Shown: one piece after another, positions 17,651-27,591 of the stretch | How positions within the stretch are numbered: position 1 is the first letter of the stretch | Layout: each line of letters begins with the position of its first letter | Origin: Streptomyces sp. UNOC14_S4 | Lineage (GTDB): Bacteria; Actinomycetota; Actinomycetes; Streptomycetales; Streptomycetaceae | DNA length: 41,107 nucleotides | Direction: 5' to 3' | Assembly (NCBI RefSeq): GCF_020740835.1 | Contig: NZ_JAINFC010000008.1 | Span: 1 to 41,107 of the forward strand | Position numbers and translations under genes: made by a program | The notes under the pieces: model-generated | The model's database searches: none | What the model was told of the DNA's origin: nothing | The model's input: the letters and a program-made list of their open reading frames with translations, nothing else

Positions 17651-17821
17651 GGTGACACCTTCGGCATGGCGGAAGCCGCCCTCGTCCTCGCCGCCGTCGC
17701 CTCGCACTGGCGCCTCGTACCCGACCCGCATGCCCCTCCTGCCCGGCAGACCGTCAGCGCCACAATGATCCTCCGGTCCTTCCCGGTCATAGCTCTTCGC
17801 CGGCGCCCAGGTACCTCCTGA
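17651..17821 (+). pseudogene. Cytochrome P450 C-terminal remnant
   Basis: Starting 17 bases after hypE, 56 codons read GDTFGMAEAALVLAAVAS, then WRLVPDP and TVSATMILRSFPVIALRR before a TGA at 17819. This is the segment after the haem Cys loop (CIGDTFGMAEA) and the closing beta strands of bacterial P450s; the CIGDTF form is familiar from terpenoid-oxidising P450s. The haem Cys and everything before it are missing. It has no start codon of its own in the proper place and is a decayed gene end left by a rearrangement. Confidence 0.75.
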
Positions 17822-17827
17822 GCGGAT

Positions 17828-17850
17828 GGGGCAGATCCATGATCTGCCCC
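17828..17850 (+). terminator. Hairpin terminator after hydrogenase operon
   Basis: A perfect 10-bp stem (17828-17837 with 17841-17850) encloses a 3-base loop, seven bases after the P450 remnant stop. No T-run follows, as is common in Streptomyces. Confidence 0.7.
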
Positions 17851-17876
17851 TATGAAGAGCGGGGATACCGGCGCGG

Positions 17877-17908
17877 CCGCGGGTGGGCACGTGTATGCCC
17901 ACCCGCGG
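17877..17908. terminator. Second, bidirectional hairpin between converging operons
   Basis: A perfect 13-bp GC-rich stem (17877-17889 with 17896-17908) with a 6-base loop lies 29 bases beyond the stop of the - strand FAD monooxygenase. It would stop transcripts from both the hydrogenase and the NRPS operons. Apart from the P450 scrap and the two hairpins I see nothing else in 17634-17936. Confidence 0.8.
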
Positions 17909-17936
17909 GTCGGCCATCAGCGGTCGTGGGGTGGGG

Positions 17937-19115
17937 TCAGCCCAGTGGGGGCCAGGTGAGGACCGCTTCGTTCTGACCGGTGAGCTTGGACAGCGGTGCG
18001 AACCGGAAGTAGAGGTCGCGCGCCAGGGCGGGAAAGAGGCCCTCCAGCTGCTCGGTCCCGCTCAGCGCGCGGGCCGCGGCGACCAGCCCCTCCGTCCGCG
18101 GCCTGCGCTCGTCCTCGTAGCCGCGCAGCGCCGCGACCGGGTCCGCTGTCGCGCGCAGGTGCTGGGCGAGGACGACGGCGTCCTCGATGGCCAGCGCCGC
18201 CCCCTGGCCCAGACTCACGAGCATCGGGTGGGCCGCGTCGCCGAGCAGGGTCGTGCGTCCGGTGCCCCACCGCCGGAGGAACGGGCGGTCCTGGGCGGTG
18301 ATGCGGACGATCGATTCCTCGGGGGTGGTACGGATCGCCTCCCGCACCTCGTCGGCCCAGCCCGCGAAGAGACCCGCGAGCCCTTCCTTGCCGCGCCGCA
18401 GGTGTCCGGAGGCGCCCGGGGGCACGTTCTTCGTCGCCCACCAGTAGGCGCGGCCACGGCCGATGTCGGCGAGGCCGAAACGCTGTCCACGCCCCCAGTA
18501 GTGCGCCGCGTAGCCCTTGCTCATCCGCGGGTGCGTGAAGGGCACCGTGGCCAGCCAGCACGCGTAGTTGCCGGGCCGCGGTCCGTCGGCGGCGCCCGCC
18601 ACCTGCCTGCGAATCGCCGAGTTGAAGCCGTCCGCCCCGATCAGGAAGTCGCCCGAGGCGGTCCGGCCGTCCTCGAAGGTGACCTCGACCCCGTCCTCGC
18701 CGCTGACGAACTCGGCTGCCGTGGTGCCGAATTCGATGACGCTCTCGTCCCCGAGCGCGTCCAGCAGCGTCCGCTGGAGGTCGGCCCGGTGCACGGCGTA
18801 GTTCGAGGCCCCCAGCCGGTCCGAGACCTCACGGAACGGAAGGGCCCTGATCGGACGGCCGCGCCGGGTGAGGAACTTGAGCTCGTCGAAGACCTCGGCG
18901 CGCTTGTCGAGCCCCGGGGCGATGTCGATGTCGAGGGCGCGCAGCGCCAGGACCGCGTTGCACATCAACGACACCGCCGTGGTGCCCGGTCGCAGCTCGG
19001 GAGCCCGCTCGAAGACCCGCACCTCGACGCCTGCGCGGCGCAGTGTCGCGGCGGCCGCGAGGCCGCCGATGCCCGCTCCGATGACAAGAGCCTTGCGCGG
19101 GGGGTGCTGCGTCAT
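17937..19115 (-). CDS. FAD-dependent aromatic-hydroxylase-type monooxygenase
   Basis: 392 residues of the p-hydroxybenzoate hydroxylase / UbiH class: dinucleotide motif VIGAGIGGLAAAATLRRAG at the N-terminus, GADGFNSAIR (DG motif) near 160, and LLGDAAHPMLVSLGQGA (GD motif) near 290. Family members use NAD(P)H and O2 to hydroxylate or epoxidise small molecules. Its ATG overlaps the NRPS stop (ATGA) with AGAGGAG upstream, so it is translationally coupled as the last gene of the NRPS operon and most likely tailors the peptide or a building block (inference). Substrate is unknown. Confidence 0.9.
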   Translation of the reverse strand: MTQHPPRKALVIGAGIGGLAAAATLRRAGVEVRVFERAPELRPGTTAVSLMCNAVLALRALDIDIAPGLDKRAEVFDELKFLTRRGRPIRALPFREVSDRLGASNYAVHRADLQRTLLDALGDESVIEFGTTAAEFVSGEDGVEVTFEDGRTASGDFLIGADGFNSAIRRQVAGAADGPRPGNYACWLATVPFTHPRMSKGYAAHYWGRGQRFGLADIGRGRAYWWATKNVPPGASGHLRRGKEGLAGLFAGWADEVREAIRTTPEESIVRITAQDRPFLRRWGTGRTTLLGDAAHPMLVSLGQGAALAIEDAVVLAQHLRATADPVAALRGYEDERRPRTEGLVAAARALSGTEQLEGLFPALARDLYFRFAPLSKLTGQNEAVLTWPPLG

Positions 19116-22100
19116 TTCCCACTCCTCTGCGACGGCCGCCTCCGGCCCGGCCGGCCGGCCGTCATCACCTGAGCCATCTTCTCGGCGACGACGTTCACGT
19201 GCGGTTCCTCCAGGAGCACCAGGTGGTCACCGGGGACGTCGAGCACCTGGAGCCGTCCCGTGGTCAGGTCGCCCCAGCCGTTGGTGGGGTCCGTGTGCAG
19301 GCTCTGCGCGGCCCCGTGCATCGGCTGGAGGATCTCCGGCAGTTCCGAGGTCGCACGGAGCAGCACCACGTCCCCGTCGCCCGGTTCGGGCCGGTAGGTG
19401 AGGATCGCCCGCCAGTGCGCCTTGAACATCTCGAACAGGCGGCGCACGGTGGTGCGTGAGCTGCCCGCGGGCAGGACGCCCGCCTGTGTGGCGTGTCCGA
19501 CGATGAAGTCGAACTTCGCCTCCTCCTCCAGGCCGTCCGGCAGCGGGACCACCGGTGCGGTGCCGCCGCGCTCCATCCACAGCAGCTCCCAGAAGAACCA
19601 CTCCAGCAGCGAGTGGTCGGCGACGTCGGGCCGCTCCCCCTGCTTGACGGCGATCGGGTCGATCAGCACGGTGCCGTGCAGGGCGTCCGGGTCACTGCGC
19701 CGCAGCTGTCGCGCCATCTCGAAGGCGATGAAGCCGCCGAAGGACCACCCTCCGATCACGTAGGGCCCTTCGGGGCACACGCGCCGCACGGCTTCCAGGT
19801 AGCCCGCCGCCATCTCGGGGATCGAGCTGAGGGGCTCGGTGCCCGCCACGGTCCCCGACGCCTGGAGCGCGTAGACCGGCTGGTCCTGCGGCAGGTGACG
19901 GGCGAGGCGTACGTAGCACAGCACATGGCCGCCCAGCGGGTGGACCAGGAACAGCGGCGGCTTGTCGCCCTCGGTGCGGATCGGCACGACCGGGTCGAAC
20001 CGGGCCGCGGAGCCGCTGCCCCGCAGGTGCTGTGCCAGACCGGCGACGGTCGGGGCGGCGACGAACGTGGAGAGCGGGACGTTGACGCCGTAGCGCTGCT
20101 CGATCGTCATCACCAGCCGCATCGCGGTCAGTGAGGTGCCCCCGATGTCGAAGAAATTGTCCCGCACGCCCACCGCGGGCAGTTCCAGCAGTTCCGCCAG
20201 GATGCCCACCAGTGCCTTCTCGTGCTCGTCGGCGGGCGGGGTGGCGTCCGACGACGGCGCGGCCAGCGGAATGCGGCGCAGCAGCGCGTCGTCCCGCTTG
20301 CCGCTGGGCGTCAGGGGCAGGCTCGCCAGCCACTCCAGGTGCGAGGGCATCATGTAGTCCGGCAGCACCGCGCGCAGTCGGCCGCGCACCTCGTCCAGGT
20401 CCACGACGTCGGCGTCGCCGACGAGGAACGCCGCGAGGAACGCGTCGCCACCCTCCCGGCGCCGCGCCACCACCGCCACCTCGCGGATACCGGACGCGGC
20501 CTGCTCCTCGGCGAGCTTGGCGATCGCGAGTTCCACCTCGGCAAGCTCGACCCGGAAGCCGCGCACCTTCACCTGGGAGTCGGCGCGGCCCAGCCATGCG
20601 AGGTTGCCGTCGGGCATGACCCTGGCCAGGTCGCCCGTACGGTACAGACGGGCGCCCGGCTCACCGGACGGGTCCGGTACGAACCGCTGCTCGGTCAGGT
20701 CGGGGCGGTTGCGGTAGCCGTGGGCCAGGCACACCCCTCCGACGTAGATCTCGCCCTTCGCGCCCGGCGGCACCGGCCGCATCAGGCCGTCGAGCAGGTG
20801 CAGCTCGATGCCGTCCACCGGCACGCCGACGGGCGGCAGGCCGGGGAAGAGGGCCGGGTCGCCGGTCATCGTGTGATGGGTCAGCAGGTGGGTCTCGGTG
20901 GGCCCGTACTGGTTCTCCAGGACCGTGTCCGGCCGCGCCGCGCAGAACCGGCGGATCTCGTCGGTGATCCTCAGCTGCTCTCCGGAGGAGATGACCACCC
21001 GCAGGGCGGCAGGGCGGATGCCCAGCGCCTGGGACGTCTCCGCGAGCTGCTGGAGCGCGACGTAGGGCATGAAGACCCGCTCCACCTCCTCGCGGTCCAG
21101 AAGCCGCAGCAGGGCCGGCATGTCCTTCCGCTCGTCCTCGGCGAGCAGTTGCAGGGTGCCGCCGCCGCACAGCGTGGAGTAGATCTCCTGGAACGCCACG
21201 TCGAAGCTCAGGGGGGCGAACTGGAGGGTCTTGCCGCCCGCCGCACCGCTGGCGGAGGGCACCTGCCAGCGCATGTAGTTGGCGAGCACCCGGTGCGGGA
21301 GTTCGACGCCCTTGGGCTCGCCGCTGGACCCGGAGGTGAACAGCAGGTAGGCGACGGTCTCGCCGGTGATCTCCGGCAATTCCGCGGCGCCGCCCGGGTC
21401 CGGTTCGGCCTCGAGCAGCCCGTCCACGTACAGCAGCCGGGAGAAGCCGTCGAAGAGCGGTGCGTGCGTCTCGTTGGTGACGATCCACAGCGGATCGGCC
21501 TGGGCGGTCATCGTCGCGAGCCGGGCCCGCGGGTAGCTGACGTCGAACGGCACGCAGGTGGCTCCGGCCTTCCCCACGCCCAGGACGGTCGCCAGGGTCT
21601 CGGGCGAGCGGTCCATGGCGATGCCGACGGTGGAACCGGTGCGCACTCCGGCGCCGACGAGGCCGTGGGCTATCCGGTTCGCGGCCGCGTCGAGCTGGGC
21701 GTACGTCCAGCTGCGCGCACCGCAGCTGACGGCCACCGCGTCGGGCGTACGGGCGACGTGCTCGCCGATCAGCCGGATGACGTCCGGGGGCGCCTCCCCC
21801 GCGAGCCGCGCGGCGGGTACGCGCCCGCCGCCCAGGAAGGCGAAGTCCACGTCCTCTTCGGGTTGCTCGGTGATCCGCCGGAGGATGGCGACGTACGTCT
21901 GTCCGATGCTCTCGGCCTGGGAGCGGGAGAAGGTGCGTCCGTCGCAGTCCATACGCAGCCACAGGCGCTCGTCCACCGGGTCGACCACGGCGTTGACCAG
22001 GAGCTTGAAGTTCGTCTCCTCCCAGGTCCTGAACTCGGTCAGCTCCATGCCGGTGCCCTCGAAGAGCGAGGTGAGCACGTGCGGGTGGACGTAGTTGAAG

Positions 22101-25100
22101 GCCGTGTCGAAGATGACGTCCCCGCCGCGGTCCTCCTGGATGGCGCTGAGCGGGTAGCGCCGGTGGGGATGGCTCTCCCGCTCCTGTGCGTACACCTCGC
22201 GCGCCGAGTCCAGCCAGGAACGCGGCTGGGCGTCCAGGCGCAGCGGCAGCGTCTCCAGGAACAGCCCGGTGATCCGTTCGGCGTCGGCCTGCTCCGGCCG
22301 TCCGCCGGTGACCAGGCCGGTGGTGATGTCCCGCAGGCCGGAGAACAGCCGCAGCGTCAGGCAGTGCGCGGCGAGCAGCAGGGACTTGACCGGCAGGTCG
22401 TGGGTGCGCGCCAGGCGGCCCACCCGGTCGGCCAGGCCGTCCGGCAGCTCCACCTGGTGCACGACGAGACCCGTGTCGCCCGCGGCCTCGTACGGCCGCA
22501 GGCCGTCGATCTGGGCCAGTTCGGCGCCGTCGAGCAGCCGCTGCCAGTACCGCTTGCTCTCCTCGGAGGCGAGGGCCCGGCGCTCCTCGCGTACGTACAG
22601 GGCCGGCGAGGGCAGCTCCTGCGACGGGACGGCGGCGACGGGCTGTCCGGCGTGGTGGAGGAAGTCCTGGAGCAGTTCGCGCACCAGCGTGGCTACGCTC
22701 CAGCCGTCGAGGATCGCGTGGTGGAAGCTGAACACCAGCTCCAGGCGGTCGCGCAGGACGTGCATGCGGAACAGGTACAGCGGCGGCCGGTCCAGGCGGT
22801 ACTCGTGGTAGCGCCGTTCCTGGACGTGCCGGTCCACCTCGTCCTGCGCCTCCTGCTCGCCGCGGCCGCGCAGGTCCACGATCTGCAGTCCGCCGTCGGC
22901 CTGCCGGTGCACCAGCTGGAGCGGCTCGGAGTAGCCGCCGAGGTCGAAGGCGGAGCGCAGCACCGGATGGCGCCGTACCAGGCCGTCGAAGGCACGGCGC
23001 AGCGCCCGCTCGTCCCACGGCGACCTCAGCGAGTAGCGGAAGACGTCGTGGTAGACGGCCGACCTCTCGTGCTCCCGGCTGTGGTAGAGCAGGCCCAGGT
23101 GCAGCCGGGTGGCCGGGTAGGCGTCCGCCAGGCCGGTCAGCCGTGCCCGGTCGACGCCCGGGACCAGGGCGAACGGTGCCGGCGGTGCGTCCTCTTCCTC
23201 CCGCGGCGCGGTCGTCGCGGCCGCCGCGAGCGCGGCGACGGTGGGGTTGCGGACCATGTCGGCCAGGGTGAAGTGGACCCCCGCACGCCGTGCCTCCGCC
23301 TGGATGCGGAGCATCTGGATCGAGTCGCCGCCCAGGGAGTAGTAGTCCTGGTCGACGCCGACCGCGTCGGTTCCCAGTACGGCCGCCCAGGCCGCCGCGA
23401 GCTTCGCCTCGGTCTCGTTGGACGGCGTCTGCGCGCCGGTTTCCGTCTCCACCCTGGGAGCGGGCAGGCGCCGCCGGTCGGCCTTGCCGTTCGCGGTCAG
23501 CGGTATCCGGTCGATCCGCACGAAGTATGCCGGGATCATGAACTCCGGCAGGGAGTCCAGGAGTCGGGCCCGCAGGCCGGCCGCCCCCACCTCCTCGTCC
23601 GCCACGTAGTAGCCCACCAGGTGCACGCCGCGGCCGGGCGCGGTCCGGTCCACCACGAGGGCGTCCCGCACGCCCGGGCAGGCTGCCAGGCGGTTGCCCA
23701 CCTCGCCCAGCTCCACGCGGTTGCCGCGGATCTTGACCTGGTCGTCCAGCCGGCCCAGGTACTCCAGGGTGCCGTCCGCCAGCCACCGCGCCCTGTCGCC
23801 GGTCCGGTACATGCGCCCGCCCGGCGTGAACGGGTCCGGCACGAACGCCGCGGCGTCCAGCTCGGGCCGGTCCAGGTAGCCGCGCGCCACGCCCACGCCC
23901 GCGATGCACAGCTCACCGGCGACGCCGGCGGGCTGAACGTCCCCGTGCGGCCCGACCACGTACAGCCGGATGTTGTCGATCGGCCGCCCGATCGGCACCC
24001 GGCGCACCTCCCCGTCCGTTCCGCCGGGGCAGTCGTAGTACGTGACGTCGACCGTGGCCTCGGTGGGACCGTAGAGGTTGACCAGCCGGGGAGCCGTGGC
24101 ACCGGCGGCCGCGAACACGCGGTTGAAGCGGTTCACATGAGCGGGTGTCAGCGCCTCGCCGCTGCAGAACACCTGGCGCAGGGATGCCGCGTCCGCCACC
24201 CGGGCCGGGTCCTCCTCGACCAGGTCGAGGAAGGGACCGAGCATCGACGGCACGAAGTGGGCCACGCTCACCCGGTGTGCCCGTACGGTGCGCAGGATGG
24301 CTTCGGGGTCGCGCTCCCCCCGGGGCGGCAACAGCGCGAGGCCGGCCCCGGTGAGCGCCCACCAGAACAGCTCCCACACCGACACGTCGAAGGTCGCCGG
24401 CGTCTTCTGCAGCAGGACGTCCCCCTCGCCGACCGGGTAGCGGCGCTGCATCCACTCCAGCCGGTTCACCACGGAGCGGTGCTCGATCTGCACGCCCTTG
24501 GGCCGCCCGGTGGACCCGGAGGTGTAGATGACGTACGCGAGGTCCTGCGGTCCGCCCAGCGGGACGGGTGCGGCGGGCGCGGTGGACGCCGCGGCCTCCA
24601 GGCGCCGTACGGGCACGGCGTCGCCCACCAGGGCGGTGGGCACGGTGCTGCCCAGCAGCACCGCTGCCACCTTGCTGTCCGCCAGGACGAACCGGACCCG
24701 CTCCTCGGGGTGGCCCGGGTCGACGGGGACGTAGGCGGCGCCTGTCTTGAGGACGCCCAGGACCGCTGCGACGAGGTGCGGGCCGCGCTCGGCCACCACG
24801 GCGACCCGGTCACCCGTCCGCACGCCGTCCTCGCGCAGCTGGTGCGCGATGTGGTTGGCCCAGCCGTCGAGGCGGGCGAAGGTCAGCGACTGTGCGGGGG
24901 CGTCGCCGACGACGGCCACCCGGTCGGGCGTCCGTGCCGCCTGCTGCTCGAAGAGCGCGTGGACGGTGGCGCCCTCGGTGAAGGCACGCACCGGGCCGCT
25001 GCCGGTCGCGAGCAGGGCGGCCCGCTCCGCCTCGCCGATCATGGGGATCCGCGACAGCGGCAGGTCCGCCCCCGCGAGCGCGCCCTTGAGGATCGCGTCG

Positions 25101-26329
25101 ATGTGGGTGGCCACCGACTCCACGGGAAAGTCCGCGTCGAACACGTCCAGGGCGTAGTCCATGTCGACCAGGACGTCACCGACGTCGTCCAGTTCGTTGA
25201 CGACCACGGCCAGCACGTCGTCGTCGTGGGCACGCGCCTGCACGACGGTCTCGTACGCCACGCCCTGGACGTCCGGCGGACTGGGCCAGCGCAGATAGGC
25301 GATGGTGGTGTCGAACAGGCGCTTGGGACCGCTCTCCTGGAGCGGTACACAGCGCAGCAGGTCGCCCAGGGAGAAGCGTTCGTGGGGCTTGAGCGCCCGG
25401 GTCGAGGCCTGCACCTCGGCGACGAGCTCGCTCATCGTGCGGTCCCCGCCGGCCGCCACCCGCAGGGGCAGCGTGTTCGCGAAGTGGCCGACGGTCTGCT
25501 TCCGCAGGGCCGTGGGCCGGTTCAGCAGCGGTACGCCCAGGACGACCTCGTGGCTGCCGTGCACGCGCGAGAGGTAGACGGCGAAGGCTCCCGCGACGAA
25601 CGCGAAGACCGAATGGCCGCGTTCGCGGATGCTCTCGATGACAGCGCGTTCGATCAGGAAACTGTGGCGGGCGCTGCCGCGGGAACCGGCCGGGGCCGAC
25701 CGACGGAACAAGGCCGGTGATATGCCCCGCAACTGCTCCTGGAAATAGGCCCGGTCGTCCGCGTAGCCGTCCGATGCCCGGTAGCTGCCCTCCTCCTCGG
25801 TGAATTCCAGGTACGACGGCACGGACGGCTCTTCGAACTGCCCTGTCCGCCGCACCCGGTCGTAATCGGCCCGGACCTGGGACATGAAGAGGTTCAGGCC
25901 CCAGGCGTCCGCGACGATGTGGTGCACCTTGACGTAGGAATGGAGCACTCCCTCGCTCTCCTTGAGGACCGCGAGGGTGAAAAGCCGGTTGCGTTCCACC
26001 TCGAAAGGCACGTCGAACGCTTCCTTGATCCACGCCTCGCAGGCCGCCCGCGGCGAAGCGGTCCCGGAAAGGTCGATCGTCGGGATGTCGTAGGCCTCGT
26101 CCTCGGCCCACTGGCGCGGGGTCCCCTCCGCCGGGTCGATCCGGATCCGGAACGCGTCGTTGCGGGCGACCGCGCGGCGCAGGCACGCCTTGAGCAGGTC
26201 GACGTCCACGTCACCCGAGAACCGGTCGGTGATGAAGCAGTTGAACTGCGGGAGATCTGGAAAGAGGGAGTTCGCGGCCCAGATGTCCTGCTGATAGGCC
26301 GTGAGTGAACTATGCCCCCGTGGATTCAC
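19112..26329 (-). CDS. Two-module nonribosomal peptide synthetase, C-A-T-C-A-T-TE
   Basis: 2405 residues. Order: C1 (about 1-440, with HHIVADAW, Ala in place of the usual Gly), A1 (about 455-965, YTSGSTGRPKG near 600), T1 (GGDSI near 1001), C2 (about 1060-1490, HHAILDGWS near 1205), A2 (about 1510-2020, FTSGSSGEPKG near 1666), T2 (IGGTSL near 2063), TE (about 2110-2400, GWSFGG nucleophile near 2196, LIDP, late GDH). By alignment with GrsA, the A1 pocket reads D-V-W-H-F-S-L-V-D, the serine code. A2 reads about D-V-Q-F-I-S-Q-L-L; its start resembles proline-type codes but it is not a signature I know. A leading C domain on module 1 implies an acyl or aminoacyl donor from elsewhere. GTG at 26329 has GGAG six bases upstream; earlier codons show no homology. 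No MbtH-like gene is in view. Confidence 0.93.
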   Translation of the reverse strand: MNPRGHSSLTAYQQDIWAANSLFPDLPQFNCFITDRFSGDVDVDLLKACLRRAVARNDAFRIRIDPAEGTPRQWAEDEAYDIPTIDLSGTASPRAACEAWIKEAFDVPFEVERNRLFTLAVLKESEGVLHSYVKVHHIVADAWGLNLFMSQVRADYDRVRRTGQFEEPSVPSYLEFTEEEGSYRASDGYADDRAYFQEQLRGISPALFRRSAPAGSRGSARHSFLIERAVIESIRERGHSVFAFVAGAFAVYLSRVHGSHEVVLGVPLLNRPTALRKQTVGHFANTLPLRVAAGGDRTMSELVAEVQASTRALKPHERFSLGDLLRCVPLQESGPKRLFDTTIAYLRWPSPPDVQGVAYETVVQARAHDDDVLAVVVNELDDVGDVLVDMDYALDVFDADFPVESVATHIDAILKGALAGADLPLSRIPMIGEAERAALLATGSGPVRAFTEGATVHALFEQQAARTPDRVAVVGDAPAQSLTFARLDGWANHIAHQLREDGVRTGDRVAVVAERGPHLVAAVLGVLKTGAAYVPVDPGHPEERVRFVLADSKVAAVLLGSTVPTALVGDAVPVRRLEAAASTAPAAPVPLGGPQDLAYVIYTSGSTGRPKGVQIEHRSVVNRLEWMQRRYPVGEGDVLLQKTPATFDVSVWELFWWALTGAGLALLPPRGERDPEAILRTVRAHRVSVAHFVPSMLGPFLDLVEEDPARVADAASLRQVFCSGEALTPAHVNRFNRVFAAAGATAPRLVNLYGPTEATVDVTYYDCPGGTDGEVRRVPIGRPIDNIRLYVVGPHGDVQPAGVAGELCIAGVGVARGYLDRPELDAAAFVPDPFTPGGRMYRTGDRARWLADGTLEYLGRLDDQVKIRGNRVELGEVGNRLAACPGVRDALVVDRTAPGRGVHLVGYYVADEEVGAAGLRARLLDSLPEFMIPAYFVRIDRIPLTANGKADRRRLPAPRVETETGAQTPSNETEAKLAAAWAAVLGTDAVGVDQDYYSLGGDSIQMLRIQAEARRAGVHFTLADMVRNPTVAALAAAATTAPREEEDAPPAPFALVPGVDRARLTGLADAYPATRLHLGLLYHSREHERSAVYHDVFRYSLRSPWDERALRRAFDGLVRRHPVLRSAFDLGGYSEPLQLVHRQADGGLQIVDLRGRGEQEAQDEVDRHVQERRYHEYRLDRPPLYLFRMHVLRDRLELVFSFHHAILDGWSVATLVRELLQDFLHHAGQPVAAVPSQELPSPALYVREERRALASEESKRYWQRLLDGAELAQIDGLRPYEAAGDTGLVVHQVELPDGLADRVGRLARTHDLPVKSLLLAAHCLTLRLFSGLRDITTGLVTGGRPEQADAERITGLFLETLPLRLDAQPRSWLDSAREVYAQERESHPHRRYPLSAIQEDRGGDVIFDTAFNYVHPHVLTSLFEGTGMELTEFRTWEETNFKLLVNAVVDPVDERLWLRMDCDGRTFSRSQAESIGQTYVAILRRITEQPEEDVDFAFLGGGRVPAARLAGEAPPDVIRLIGEHVARTPDAVAVSCGARSWTYAQLDAAANRIAHGLVGAGVRTGSTVGIAMDRSPETLATVLGVGKAGATCVPFDVSYPRARLATMTAQADPLWIVTNETHAPLFDGFSRLLYVDGLLEAEPDPGGAAELPEITGETVAYLLFTSGSSGEPKGVELPHRVLANYMRWQVPSASGAAGGKTLQFAPLSFDVAFQEIYSTLCGGGTLQLLAEDERKDMPALLRLLDREEVERVFMPYVALQQLAETSQALGIRPAALRVVISSGEQLRITDEIRRFCAARPDTVLENQYGPTETHLLTHHTMTGDPALFPGLPPVGVPVDGIELHLLDGLMRPVPPGAKGEIYVGGVCLAHGYRNRPDLTEQRFVPDPSGEPGARLYRTGDLARVMPDGNLAWLGRADSQVKVRGFRVELAEVELAIAKLAEEQAASGIREVAVVARRREGGDAFLAAFLVGDADVVDLDEVRGRLRAVLPDYMMPSHLEWLASLPLTPSGKRDDALLRRIPLAAPSSDATPPADEHEKALVGILAELLELPAVGVRDNFFDIGGTSLTAMRLVMTIEQRYGVNVPLSTFVAAPTVAGLAQHLRGSGSAARFDPVVPIRTEGDKPPLFLVHPLGGHVLCYVRLARHLPQDQPVYALQASGTVAGTEPLSSIPEMAAGYLEAVRRVCPEGPYVIGGWSFGGFIAFEMARQLRRSDPDALHGTVLIDPIAVKQGERPDVADHSLLEWFFWELLWMERGGTAPVVPLPDGLEEEAKFDFIVGHATQAGVLPAGSSRTTVRRLFEMFKAHWRAILTYRPEPGDGDVVLLRATSELPEILQPMHGAAQSLHTDPTNGWGDLTTGRLQVLDVPGDHLVLLEEPHVNVVAEKMAQVMTAGRPGRRRPSQRSGK

Positions 26330-26406
26330 GATCGCTCCATTTTCCTCGGCTCTTGCCTTCGTTTCCTGAGCTGTGCACCCATCTCTTCCGACGCCGTGCG
26401 CCCGTG

Positions 26407-27507
26407 TCAGCCGGCGTCCTCCGCGGCAATGGTGCTGCTGTGGTACCAGGGGTTTCCGGCGGCTTCGGAGATGAGGTTGCGCGAACTCGTCTCCCGCGCC
26501 TTTCCCAGATCGAGGGCGAGGTACTGGACGAACTCCAGGGCGGTGAAGTACTGCCGGATGAAGGTCGGTTGGTCGAGTTCGATCTCGGTGACGGTGACAT
26601 TCGCGTTCTGCGGGATCGGCGCGGTCAGCAACGACACCAGGTTCTTCCGCTTGGCCTGCGTGTACTCGTCCTCTTCCGGGTCGGTGAAGACGAGGATGCT
26701 GTGCCGCCGCTCGGGATCGGTGAGCGTGGCCACCTCGCTGTGGCAGAACTCGTGGAAGAAGTTCCGCGTCGCCGGCACCATGGCGATCTCGTTGAAGTGC
26801 ATCTTGGCCAGCTTCAGCAGGCTCTCGTGCCACTTGGGCGAACCGAGCATGATGATATTGGCGTTCTCGCTCCGTACAGCGGCGTCCGCGGCCAGGGCGC
26901 GCAGTGCGGGGGTGAAGTCGCCCCGCAGGTCCTCGGCCAGGGCGCGGACCTCGGGTCCGTAGTCCTTCGTCAGCAGACCGATCTGCAGGAACATGTCGAC
27001 CAGGATCGAGAAGTACTGGCCCACGTGGAACAGCGGGTACTCGCGATCCGGCTTGCTCAACGTCCACCGCGCGATGGAGACACCGTGCTCCTCGCCCAGC
27101 TCGCCGAGCCGGCCGCCCGAGGTGAGCAGCAGTACCCGGTCGTGCATGGGGCGCAGCGCGTGGAAGGCACGGACCGGCTCGTTGGAGTGGCCACTGTACG
27201 AGCTCAGGATGATCAGCGTGCGCTCGTCCTCGATCACCGTGCGCGGAATCAGGTACTCGAAGTCGTAGTCGTTGAAGACATGCACTTCGAGGTCGCTCCG
27301 GATCGAGTTGAAGAACACCTTGATCACGTCCGACACAATGGCCGAGCAGCCCATTCCGCTGAAGACGATGCGCGTGAAGTGACCGTCCTTCAGTCTCTTC
27401 AGCAGATCCGCGGAGATTCCGGATATGTCGTACTCATCAAACTTGGTGAAGCCGGTGCGGTACTCCTGCTCCAGGAACTCCTGGTAGCGCTCAAGACGTG
27501 ATCGCAT
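26407..27507 (-). CDS. SIS-domain protein, phosphoglucose/phosphomannose isomerase-like
   Basis: 366 residues. It has a first SIS domain with FSGMGCSAIVSDV (about 48-60) and ILSSYSGHSNEPV (about 97-109, the sugar-phosphate loop), LTSGGRLGEL, and a second half with FFHEFCHSEVATL, which aligns with the NHNE catalytic region of bifunctional PGI/PMI enzymes, where only the His is kept. This half is where isomerase residues sit, so activity may be altered. It lies 77 bp before the NRPS and 84 bp after the SDR in the same direction. A sugar-phosphate or imine-forming isomerase in a small NRPS cluster is unusual; it might prepare an uncommon building block (inference). Start ATG at 27507 has only a weak AGGGA upstream. 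Confidence 0.83.
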   Translation of the reverse strand: MRSRLERYQEFLEQEYRTGFTKFDEYDISGISADLLKRLKDGHFTRIVFSGMGCSAIVSDVIKVFFNSIRSDLEVHVFNDYDFEYLIPRTVIEDERTLIILSSYSGHSNEPVRAFHALRPMHDRVLLLTSGGRLGELGEEHGVSIARWTLSKPDREYPLFHVGQYFSILVDMFLQIGLLTKDYGPEVRALAEDLRGDFTPALRALAADAAVRSENANIIMLGSPKWHESLLKLAKMHFNEIAMVPATRNFFHEFCHSEVATLTDPERRHSILVFTDPEEDEYTQAKRKNLVSLLTAPIPQNANVTVTEIELDQPTFIRQYFTALEFVQYLALDLGKARETSSRNLISEAAGNPWYHSSTIAAEDAG

Positions 27508-27591
27508 GGATTTTCTTTTTCCCTGAACGTTGAAGGAATGCTGGCGATTCCAGCGGTTGGCGGTGTGCGTCGCGGTGGCGCGCCGAGCGCT

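Noticed and set aside
20222..25720. A 1832-codon open + strand frame opposite the NRPS
   Set aside because: It is the mirror of GC-rich NRPS codons; it has no ribosome site, no recognisable domains and biased Val/Arg/Gly/Gln content. The - strand carries clear NRPS motifs.
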